This document shows positions 13,892 to 23,016 of a stretch of 64,000 nt of DNA, piece after piece. Every line of letters begins with the position of its first letter. The first letter of the stretch is position 1. A model generated the notes under the pieces. The model was not told the DNA's origin. It searched no databases and saw nothing but the letters and a program-made list of their open reading frames with translations. A program made the translations under genes and the position numbers. The stretch is from Arabidopsis thaliana (lineage: Eukaryota; Streptophyta; Magnoliopsida; Brassicales; Brassicaceae), in assembly GCF_000001735.4 (NCBI RefSeq), contig NC_003070.9, positions 29,559,971 through 29,623,970 on the forward strand. The letters run 5' to 3'.

Positions 13892-15788
13892 TTACTTGAC
13901 CCAGTTCTGGAGTATAAACTGTTGCATCAAAATCGCCACAATGCTTCCCAAGCTTATGTTGATCACGTTGACTACATCATTGTTTAGCTACACATAGCAA
14001 AATAGTGACTAACATGAGACAGAATACAGTCGAGATCATTGCATTCTTGTTTAGTTGGTAACTAATTGCAAGGAATGGATTCATAAGACGAAAACTTCAA
14101 AATTCTGTATTGAATGGAAATCGTTTTCCACTCAAGCCAGTTATCTATCAGTCTTTCTGCAAGAAGTGACGGTATATTCATTTGATTATCATCTTCTTGC
14201 ATTGACAACAAGTAGACAGAGTGAGATCAATAAAACAAAAAGAAGAGAGTTCATTGAAGTGAGCATACCCATTTGAATCCTTCTTTGTCTTGAAAAGAAG
14301 CACCTATTATGCTCTCTCCAAGATTGGCAATCTGGGAAGCTAGTACACATACAGCTGCTTCTGGAGGAGTTATCTGTGTTCAAGATATCAAAAGGAAAAG
14401 AAGTTTAAAAATCGTGTAATGATAACAGTCTTTAGTAGCATAAAGAAGCTGTGAAGGGAAATTTTGGTAGCAAATAACACTATTACCTGACCCAGGAAGC
14501 AGCCAACAGATGCAAGAAAAAATGATGCTAAAAGTCCAGCCAATGTTCCTTCAAGACTCATAGCTCCCTCTGTTCCTCTTGGTACAATCTTAAATGTCGT
14601 AGCTAAATACCTGCGAATTGGCAATGGTTAGTAAGATCATTTCAGTTGTCGATTGGATTCATGTCATGACACCACAAGTCCATGCCATACATCAGACAGA
14701 AAACAGACACAGACCATAACAGAAGAGGCTATAGCTGGATAACAGTAGCATACTCACGTTGTTTTTCCATAAGCTTTGCCTATCTCGCTCGAGACAGTGT
14801 CAGATACTTTAGTGCAGAAACTGGAAACAAAACCAAGCCGGAAAAGCTGGGAAAAAGCTGCTCCTCCCACTTGATATATTGAAAGAAAAGCACAGACACA
14901 ACCAGCAGCACTTGAACCAATCACACTGCGTGGTCCTCTTCTACCCTTTCTCTTTTCGGCCACACCTTGTGCTTCCTTTTGCGTCATTTTAACCTTCGTT
15001 GCCGCTGTTCCCTGTGATATTGTAAATCATCTAAACCAACTTCAGCGCCAGAATCAATTGCAAATTTACTGTTACTATTTCCAGCTCTGGGGTGAAACAC
15101 GATATTGAAATCTAAAACTTAAAGCATTGCAGAGAAAAGACTAAGTATCTCAATGTTGAGCATGATCAGAAAAAGTAGCTCCTTAATCTGTAAACGTGAT
15201 TTAGGATCTCTAACACGTCCACAATTCCTAAATTAAACAATAACACATCTAAAATCTAAGGACATTCTTCATTCATCAGCTCGAAATCAAAATCAAAGCA
15301 GCGAATTTCTACGTTCTAAGAGTCAGTTACCGAATTACATTCAGGTTGATCACAAATGCACTTACTATGACGAAGTAAGCAGCGACTAAGAGGAAACCAG
15401 CAGAGCCATAAGCTCTCCAAGTTAAAGTACCAAGCAAAAACGCGGCGGCGATCCCAGAAGCGGACAATCCGGTAACAAGAAGCGGTGAACCGAGAACAAA
15501 AATCAATAAATTGTTAGCCACAGCTGATTTCCAAGTTGGTGACGCCGATTGAATCAGTTTCATCGCCTCCGTCATCACTCCTTCCATCGATGCAGCCGCC
15601 GCCGTAGCACCGTCGGCTCTACTTCCCGACGAAAGCATTCCGTTGGAAAGTGGTTCCAGATTACGTCGTCCAAATCTGTAAGATCTAGCGAATGGAGAGG
15701 AAGAAGAAAATCCCGAGAATTTTGGGAATCTTAGTGGTAAAGCTGATCTAGAAGAATTTAAGAGTAGAGTTGACGAAATCGTTGCCAT
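13892..15788 (-). CDS. VTE6: Phytyl-phosphate kinase VTE6 (DUF92 membrane protein), 333 aa, plastid
   Basis: Exons on the minus strand are 15788-15366, 15011-14758, 14610-14487, 14373-14269 and 13987-13892, in phase, giving 333 residues. The first donor is AT-A|GTAAGTGC; the frame continues open for about 12 codons past it, which could mislead gene finders. The Ser/Arg-rich N-terminus (about 50 residues, few acidic residues) looks like a plastid transit peptide. The rest is a string of hydrophobic helices with the family's conserved loops (KRKGRRGPRSVIGSS, KVSDTVSSEIGKAYGK, VPRGTEGAMSLEGT). The family protein phosphorylates phytyl phosphate to phytyl diphosphate, which recycles chlorophyll-derived phytol into tocopherol and phylloquinone. 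It is head to head with RPL13, with 238 bp between the two ATGs. Confidence 0.93.
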
Positions 15789-16026
15789 GACTTAGCTTGC
15801 TTCCGAAGAAGACCTTTCTCTCCTATTGAGAAAAAAAAAACAGTATTTCGGGTTGAATCCGGAGCTCCGAAAAAAACCCGGATCCTTAACCCGTGTTGTG
15901 TTTATTTTTCGGTCGTATTCATCAGATTATTTACGGTGTTGCCACTACTACTATTTACTGAGAACCCAATCTTATCCGAGAAATCGGAAAGAGCAGAAGA
16001 AATTTGCAGAAGAGAGAAAAACAAAA
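15789..16026. promoter_or_regulatory. Short bidirectional promoter between VTE6 and plastid RPL13
   Basis: Only 238 bp separate the start codons of two divergent genes for plastid proteins, so both leaders and both core promoters must fit here. The stretch has purine tracts next to the VTE6 side and an AGAGAGAAAA leader before RPL13. No clear TATA box is seen on either strand. Shared control is inferred from spacing only. Confidence 0.6.
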
Positions 16027-17436
16027 ATGGCGGTTCTTTGCTCGTCTTCGACGGTGATACTCTCTTCTTCTTCCGTGAAATCCTCCGGAAGTGAGAGAAA
16101 GTCTCCGTTTTTAGGGTTCTCTTTAACGGCTATCTCGAAGCCGTCGGTACGAGTCGGCATTTATGCGAATTCGAAAAGAGGATTGCAAGTGAAGTGTGAA
16201 GCTGAGCCGACGACGACGACTTCTCTTGTTCCGGCGAATCAACGATGGATGTTCGACGAAGAAGAAGCTAATGGCCCTGTAACGATAATTTTTCTATCTC
16301 CCTCTGTGTTTAGCATCTACGCATTTATAAAGTGTCGCACTTTAGCTCTTGCTTTGAATTTGAAGTATGGCTTGTTTTTTTCTTCTCCCAATTGCGATTT
16401 ATTAAGTAGTGGATTTTGCCTTTGACTCATTAGCTGTGTTGTCTGCATCAATTGGCTTCGAAAATTGATGTTTATTCTTCTGAATTTGTTAACTTGGACG
16501 TTTTATGAAATTATTAATGTTTGGTTGGAGAGAAGTTAAAAGTCTTTGGCTTGAAACCTTTATTGAGTGTATTCTATGGTTTACAGGACATCTGGAACAC
16601 GACATGGTATCCAAAAGCTTCAGACCATGTGAACACGGACAAGCCCTGGTTTGTGGTTGATGCAACTGACAAAATTCTTGGTAGATTGGCATCGACAATT
16701 GCTAATCACATCCGTGGGAAGAATCTTGCCTCTTACACTCCTAGTGTCGACATGGGAGCTTTTGTGATTGTGGTATGAGTTTCTTTGAGCTATCTGTAGA
16801 GAATAAGAAATTTGATGTGCTGCTTTAGTTAATTTCTTCCTGAAGGAGGAGCCTTGGGATTTGGTTTTAGTAAGATTCACATTAGCAGCAAGATGTAGAG
16901 CCTCTATGTAGATGTTTGGGCAATGCTTGTAACTTGGTACCTCTAATACTGTTTTCAATTGTTTGGTTAAAGGTGAATGCTGAGAAAGTTGCTGTATCTG
17001 GAAAGAAGCGTAACCAAAAGCTGTACAGGAGGCATTCAGGACGACCTGGTGGTATGACAGTAGAGACATTTGATCAATTGCAGCAGAGAATTCCTGAAAG
17101 AATCGTTGAGCATGCTGTTCGTGGAATGCTTCCAAAGGGACGGGTTAGATACATAATCCACAGCTCTTTATTAGTCTCCTTTAAGTCTTAACACTTAGCA
17201 AATCCGTGTTTCTTCAAACTTATGGATTGAACTTGGAAACTACTTGTTGCGATATTGGTATTGATTGATTACTAGTTTTCCAACTCCCTCTTAACTTTGG
17301 TCTGACCATTTTGTGGCAGCTTGGGAGAGCTCTGTTCAATCACCTGAAGGTGTACAAAGGCCCTGACCATCCTCACGAGGCCCAGAAACCGCTTGATCTG
17401 CCTATCAGGGACAAGAGAATACAGCTGCAAAAATAG
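16027..17436 (+). CDS. RPL13: Plastid 50S ribosomal protein L13 (EMB1473), 241 aa
   Basis: Exons are 16027-16278, 16587-16772, 16973-17143 and 17320-17436, in phase, giving 241 residues. The first 50-60 residues are Ser-rich and basic, as in a chloroplast transit peptide. The uL13 core then follows: [16 protein letters not shown], the [20 protein letters not shown] segment, a [12 protein letters not shown] loop and a C-terminal [17 protein letters not shown] stretch that matches bacterial L13. It is part of the large subunit of the plastid ribosome and is known in Arabidopsis as an embryo-essential gene. The ATG sits in a purine-rich AAAAATGG context. It shares a short divergent promoter with VTE6. 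Confidence 0.95.
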
Positions 17437-19744
17437 AAGCTCCACCACTGTTCCATTATCGCCAAGCGCAGAGAGTTTTTTCTTCTCAGGTTTCTGTAGT
17501 TTCTTCATCCCAAAACCAGAGGAGGCTTTACAGATTCTTGTTTTCGCTTCTATCAACTCTGTTATGCTACAAAACTTTCTAATTTGAAATATTTCTCGTT
17601 ATTTTTTTTTGCTACTGAATATCTTCTTCAACATGAAAAAGATGACATGTAATGAATACAAATGCCATAAGCAACAGTAGTCACCATTAACAAAAACTTC
17701 CTCTTCAATTGGTAACAAACCTTCCCAATGAGATCACAGATGCAAGGAAAATCTAATATTCATGCCTTAATCGAGTCATTACTTAAAACTGAAATTTTTA
17801 ATGCTGGATCCAAAATTTGAATGTTAAATATACATAATAATAGGAAATACAATTTGAATGTTTGGAATCGCTAACGACTAATGCTAGATCCAAAATCCGG
17901 TTAGTATTCATATCATTATGTAAATTTTGCATCCAAATAAATTTAAAAACAAACAAACAAACACAAAAGATTTTTAAAATCCGACAATAAACAAAATCAA
18001 AATTTTAAAAACTATTTTTAAAAATCCAAATAAAAATCTTGAATGTTAAATCTACATAATAATATGAAAACAAGTTGAATGTTTGGAATCGCTAACGACT
18101 AATGTTGGATCCAAAATCCGGTTAGTATTCATATCATTATGTAAATTTAGCATCCAAAAAAATAATATTAAAACTATTTTAAAAAATGCGAAGTAAAACC
18201 TTGAATGTTTAATCTACATAATAATAGGAAAAACAAGTTGAATGTTTGGAATCGCTAACGACTATTGCTGGATCCAAAATCCGGTTAGATTTCATATCAT
18301 TATATAAATTTAGTATCCATTAAATAATATAATTTTAAAAAATAAACACATGAAAAAAGATTTTTAAAATCCGAATAAACAAAATCTAAATTTTAAAAAG
18401 TACTTTAAAAATCCGAATGAAAAACTTGAATGCTAAATCTACATAATAATATGAAAACAAGTTGAATATTTGGAATCGCTAACGACTAATGCTGGATCTA
18501 AAATCCGGTTAGTTTTCGTATCATTATATAAATTTAGCATCCAAAAAAATAAAAACTTTTAAAATAACAAACATAAAATAAATCAAAATCTTTATTAAAA
18601 AAAAAAAAAAAGAAAAGGAAATTAAGAATCAACGAACCTGACTCATGGTGGACTAATTATGACTCTCTCGGCATGACTCATGGATTGTTGTTTACTAAAG
18701 CCCATTCGTTGTAATCTGAAGCCCATCTCTTCGTCTTTGACTTGGGCGGAAACTGCAATTTTTGATGATGAAGAAGATCTCGCTTTTCAGGTCTGAAACT
18801 CTGAACCACCGAAACCCCAGATCTCGTCGTCACGTTCACTCGCGATTCTCTTTGCCCGAAATAGATGCATCCAGATTTTGCGTCACGTCAGACTCGTTTC
18901 TAGAACTCAAAGTAATCTTCCTGTATAATTAGCCCGTGATCGTCAAAAATTGATCATACACGAGAGACATCTCTCGACATGGCGTTGGACCAACGCGGCA
19001 ACGCCGTTGGTACCGTTCAGCGATGTATCCGGATCATCAATTTCACGGTCACGAGATATCAGCGATCGTATTTGTAAAACAGTCGCAGAGAAAGAAAATA
19101 TTTTTTTAGGGTTTAGAAGAAGGAGTAATGATTTCTTAAGGAAAGAAGAAAAGATGAATACTATTTATAAGAGAGAGGTTCACGCAACAAAAAAAAGGAA
19201 ACATCAGATTATTATTTTCCTTTTTTCAAATTTGGACTTATAATAAAAAAGGAAATTGATCATGATTACAACGGTCTTATTTTTCTAACTGCAAAAGGTT
19301 AAGTGTTGGAATTTTTTTATACAACGGTCTATCCTTCACGCGCCTACGCGCGCATCATCCTCGCCGTATCTTCTTCTCCCGAGAATTCTCTCCGGTCAGT
19401 CATGCCTCCAATTCACCTTTTCTCGAAGCTTCCCTTCCAAGTTCAGCTTCTTCCGCCGCCAGTTCCACTTTGATGAAGAATTCGCCTTTGGTAAGTTCCA
19501 AATTCCTCTTTCTATCTGATCAAATCTATCACGAATCAAGAATATATAGCTTGTTAGGGACTAATTGGTGAATTCAACTTGAGTTTTACAATCAGTCTCT
19601 CTTTGAAGTTTTTATTATGCATTTCAAGTCATTAACAACAATCAATGTTTGATTACATGAAAAAAACTTCCTCTACACATACGCGTTTCTGAATGAGATC
19701 ACAAAATGCAGATATTCTTAATACAATGGAGATTGATTACTGTA
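17437..19744. other. Intergenic region with a tandem array and a gene-like remnant
   Basis: Apart from the array at 17798-18560, this region has no supported gene. The part from 18650 to 19500 is richer in G+C and has promoter- and leader-like pieces: on the minus strand a TATA-like CTTATAAATAG near 19158 followed by AAACCCTAA and an open frame of about 45 codons, and on the plus strand a short ORF starting near 19401 (MPPIHLFSKLP) that ends shortly before a GGTAAGT donor. These look like fragments of captured or decayed genes, not a working gene. Confidence 0.5.
17798..18560. repeat. AT-rich tandem array, about 4.3 units with alternating unit length
   Basis: Four full units start near 17819, 18041, 18203 and 18428, giving periods of about 222, 162 and 225 bp; a partial unit precedes them near 17798. 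All share a core that includes GGAATCGCTAACGACTA, GGATCCAAAATCCGGTTAG and CATATCATTATGTAAATTT. Units 1 and 3 carry an extra tail with AGATTTTTAAAATCCGA that unit 2 lacks, so the array looks like a duplicated long-plus-short dimer. No ORF, terminal repeat or target duplication was recognised, so the element class is unknown. Confidence 0.8.
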
Positions 19745-20552
19745 TTAATAAGCTTCTTTTTCTTCTGCTGCAGGAGCTTTTGCATTTACACGAAAAAGCA
19801 CACTAAAATGAAGCTTAGAAGTAGAGCATTCCCAGAAGAGACCAATCATGTCTCCTTCCTCCAACCCTCTCCTTTTGACAAATGTTTTCACCCAACCATT
19901 CTTTAGAACATAGCTACACTGGAATGCTAGACATAGCTCGTGCTCAGTGTCAGTATCGTTGTCGTATACCTTAACCGTGATTCCGGGCTTGCCTTTGTCT
20001 ATCTTTTGGGAATCTTCTGGAAGGAGATGCTTGAGAATGTGCTCCTCAACAGAGCTTTTTGACAGAGTAAGCCGTTGGCAAGCATCGCTCTTGGTCAGTT
20101 CCTTCTTGATGGTCCAGTACTGTTGCTCCTCCTCATTTTCTTTTTCCTCTTTCAAGATAATCTTTGGATTGGTAGTTGTAGGCACAGTCTGAAAATTTGC
20201 TAGACTGGTATCGTGAGTATTTGTCATCGAACTTGTGTCGACAAATCCAGGATTAGGGATCATCAAAAACTGCCCAGAGATTCTTTGTGAGCCAAGCGAA
20301 AAGTTAGTCTGGTATCTTCTAGACAGATTACCTGCAAACAAAGAAGAAGTGATGTTATGAATTATATGTGAAGCATATCTTTGATTTGCTAGCTGCGATG
20401 TTATTACTTTCGATGTAATTTGGGTTCTGCGAGAAGCTATGATGACTCTTTAAGGCTTCGTCTGTGTTCAACGGAGACGTCCCCTGCTGCTCTTGGCTCA
20501 TAAACGTCTGACTCTTCTTTGCTGAGGATTTAGAGAGGACGAAGAGAGGCAT
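19745..20552 (-). CDS. B3 DNA-binding domain protein, two exons, 243 aa
   Basis: Exons on the minus strand are 20552-20408 and 20331-19745, joined across a 76-bp intron with a GAAA|GTAATA donor and a TTTGCAG acceptor; phase matches, giving 243 residues. The C-terminal 110 residues form a plant B3 domain of the small REM/DUF313-like class: YWTIKKELTKSDAC, then HILKHLLPEDSQKI, TVKVYDNDTDTEHEL, and FVKRRGLEEGDMIGLFW. The N-terminus is low complexity with an acidic EEKENEEEQQ run. B3 domains bind DNA in the nucleus; targets are unknown. The ATG is preceded in frame by TAA. Its first residues align with an internal point (MPIVDVPKSPAKE) of the tandem paralogue at 21200-22018, so the start may be secondary. 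One of these two genes corresponds to At1g78640; I cannot tell which. Confidence 0.75.
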
Positions 20553-21199
20553 TTTCGTATTATTTTATGGCAAGAGAAAGGATCTTGAGTGGTCTTTTCG
20601 TGGTGCTTGGCTCGATTCTTCTTTCACGGAGATAGAGATCTATGTTCCTTGGTTATCAAGAAAGATGACTTCTGCGATTCTTGGCTTATATTCTTCCGAC
20701 TCTTCTTCGCCGGAGAAGGAGGTCACTGTTTCCTTGGATGCTAAGAAAGAAAGACCATCTCTTGCGCTTCTTCGTCGGAGAATCACAGTAACTTCGGAGA
20801 GTTATCGTTGAGACAATTTTAGAGAGAAACTTTGATCGATATTGATGGGAGGGACACGTATTACGTATATGTAGACGTATTTAATGATTTTTTTTTTTCC
20901 TTTTATACTATAGTAAACATAAATGTAATTTGGTCAGGGGGGAGGGACACCAGCCGTAATTCTCTGTTTTTAATAAACATATTAGTCACCTGAAAACATC
21001 TTTAAAAAACACATTTAATTGATTCATTCACAAAATTTTAAGAAAAAACTTTTCAATGTCAATCATTAACAAAGAAAAGAAAAACACCTTCTCAATAATA
21101 ACTAAGGTAAAATGGAGAGTCTGTATTTTATCTAGGTAAAAAAAAAAAAAAAAAGCACCTTCATTATCTATCGAGAGTCTGCAAACACGATCTCTCTAG
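20553..21199. other. Spacer between the two B3 genes, with a degenerate N-terminal copy
   Basis: On the minus strand, about 20830-20580 contains an open stretch including ASKETVTSFSGEEESEEY that resembles the N-terminal region of the downstream paralogue, but it ends in a stop before the present ATG. It is probably the former 5' coding part of the first B3 gene. Two Ts/As-rich homopolymer runs (about 20888 and 21137) are also present. Confidence 0.5.
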
Positions 21200-22018
21200 C
21201 TAGTTAGGGATTTTTCTCTCAAGCACACTAAAGTGGATTCTAGAGTCAACATTACCCCAAAAGAGTCCAATCTTGTCTCCTTCCTTCAATTCTCTCCTCC
21301 CAACAAACGCTTTAGCCCAGCCACCGTTGAAAACATAGCTTTTTGATGTTTTGACGTGTCTCTTGAAAACCATATCGTGCTCAGTGTACGTGTCGTGGTC
21401 GTACGCTTTAACATCGACTCCAATGCCTTCTTGGATTTTCTTTTGGTCATCTGTAGGGAGATGTCTCATGATGTGGTTCTCGGCATCGGTTGTGTTCAGC
21501 AAAAGTCGGCATTGATGATTGATATCACTTTCCTTCAGTGTCTTCTTGATGGTCCATGTGTAGGGAGGTAGTTCCGTCAAGACTCTGGTTCCCTTCTCCT
21601 CTACTATTTTCTCTTTCGAAAGAGATCTCATCTTCTTAAACTTTATAATATCTTCAGTTAAATCTTTGTTTCCTGCACAAGTAACATTGGAATTAATATT
21701 AGGGTTGTTTCCTAAAATCCCCATATAGGGATCTACGGGGAAGCCTTTCTCCGAGGATTCCGCGTCTAACGAGCAATGAGTCGTCAAGTCTTCCTTCGCC
21801 GGAGATTTAGGAACGTCGACAATAGGCATCACCGTTTCCTCGGATTCCAAAGAAGAGGACTCCACATAAATTGTTCTTCCGAACAGGACCAGGTATACAG
21901 TTTTTTGTTCTTCCTTCTTCGTCGGAGATATAGAAACGTTGGTGAGAGGTATTGCTGTTTCCGCGGATCCCAAGGAAACGTTGTTCTCATGAGAAATCTC
22001 TCGCTGTTCTTCGGCCAT
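21200..22018 (-). CDS. B3 DNA-binding domain protein, single exon, 272 aa
   Basis: An uninterrupted frame of 272 codons from a genuine ATG. The C-terminal half is a B3 domain very close to that of the neighbouring gene: TWTIKKTLKESD, then HIMRHLPTDDQKKIQ, DVKAYDHDTYTEHD, and FVGRRELKEGDKIGLFW. The N-terminal 90 residues contain an internal repeat: ETAIPLTNVSISPTKKE and ETVMPIVDVPKSPAKED lie about 40 residues apart. It belongs to the same small B3 subfamily and is presumably nuclear. The pair is a tandem duplication in the same orientation, and the copies differ in intron content: this one is intronless over the region where the other has a 76-bp intron. The function is not known. Confidence 0.75.
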   Translation of the reverse strand: MAEEQREISHENNVSLGSAETAIPLTNVSISPTKKEEQKTVYLVLFGRTIYVESSSLESEETVMPIVDVPKSPAKEDLTTHCSLDAESSEKGFPVDPYMGILGNNPNINSNVTCAGNKDLTEDIIKFKKMRSLSKEKIVEEKGTRVLTELPPYTWTIKKTLKESDINHQCRLLLNTTDAENHIMRHLPTDDQKKIQEGIGVDVKAYDHDTYTEHDMVFKRHVKTSKSYVFNGGWAKAFVGRRELKEGDKIGLFWGNVDSRIHFSVLERKIPN

Positions 22019-23016
22019 AACTCTTCTTCGACTGAGATTTAGGAGCTTAATTAGGAGAGAGTTATCGTCCGAAATAATTATAGAGAAAAGACTCGAAAGA
22101 TTATTTGTGAGTAAAAGGGATTGATGAGAGTAGTATATATAGAAGAACGGTCAAGGATATAGGTTTTGTAATGAATAAGACCTAATTTGGTCAAAACTCT
22201 ATCCCCCTAATAATTTATTCCAATAGAAAATCGTATTTTTTGTTCGCAGAATTCTCTTCCACATATTTTTATGTTTCTCAACAAACTTATTTTTATGTTG
22301 ATCAACAAAAAATAATGGATATTATTACATGGGAGAAATGGAAATTCTCTGGAGATATTGGAGGAGCTCGAACGTTAATCTGCAATTTTCAGTTTATCAC
22401 GACGTGAAATTTGAAATAGACTCACACAACTAGTCTACGAGGCCCACTGGAAGAAGAAGTGGATTGTATAAGGTGAAACACTCACTAAAAAATATAGATA
22501 GTATAAACCAAACCGAAATTTTGGCTACTTCATTTCGGTTTTATTGGGTGAAACCGATGGCCAAAAGGAAAGATGAAAAATAATAATCGGTTCCGTTCGA
22601 TTCGAAACCACCAAACCAATATTGTATTCTAACTTTATCCGAAATTATAGGAATGTACCAAATTTAATCGAAATCATTGAAAAATTACACTTTATTTTTC
22701 TTACAATAAACTGAACCGAAGTTGGTTTTCAGTTCCAAATGGAAACCGAATTTCAATTCTAGACCCCAAAATACTATTCGAAGAATGTACAAGCCCACTA
22801 AGAACAAATAATAGCAATAAGAAGATGGCTCTCGCGGCCCAACCCAAACAAAATCGCGTCATCACGTGAGTGGCACGGGCCTACAGCAATTCCACAACCA
22901 CATCGAATCGATGACATTTCCATTTGCTTTAAGAACATCCGCCGCGCGAGAACTGGCGGGAAAATTCAGCCATCGCCTCGAAGAAAAAACCTCCCAAATC
23001 TGAGAAATCGGAAAAG
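22019..23016. other. Intergenic region between B3 genes and POLD3
   Basis: The part 22500-22770 is rich in CCGAA, GAACC and CGGTTT words in both orientations, a composition common in decayed Arabidopsis mobile elements, but no termini were found. The last 200 bp before POLD3 hold GCCCAACCC and GGGCC motifs, a CACGTG at 22864-22869 and the E2F-type site listed separately. Confidence 0.5.
22955..22964 (-). promoter_or_regulatory. E2F-type binding site before POLD3
   Basis: GGCGGGAAAA lies 53 bp upstream of the POLD3 start. Its reverse complement, TTTTCCCGCC, is a perfect match to the plant E2F consensus TTTSSCGS. Replication genes expressed in S phase commonly carry such a site close to the start, so E2F control is a reasonable inference. 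Confidence 0.65.

Noticed and set aside
15327-15365. Extension of VTE6 exon 1 to the in-frame stop at 15327
   Set aside because: The donor at 15364-15365 (ATA|GTAAGTGC) joins exon 2 in phase and gives the conserved family sequence; the extended frame stops and other nearby donors break phase.
18950-19243. 97-codon plus-strand ORF beside the first array
   Set aside because: Biased composition, no ATG context or domain, and promoter-like motifs on the opposite strand overlap it; treated as chance.
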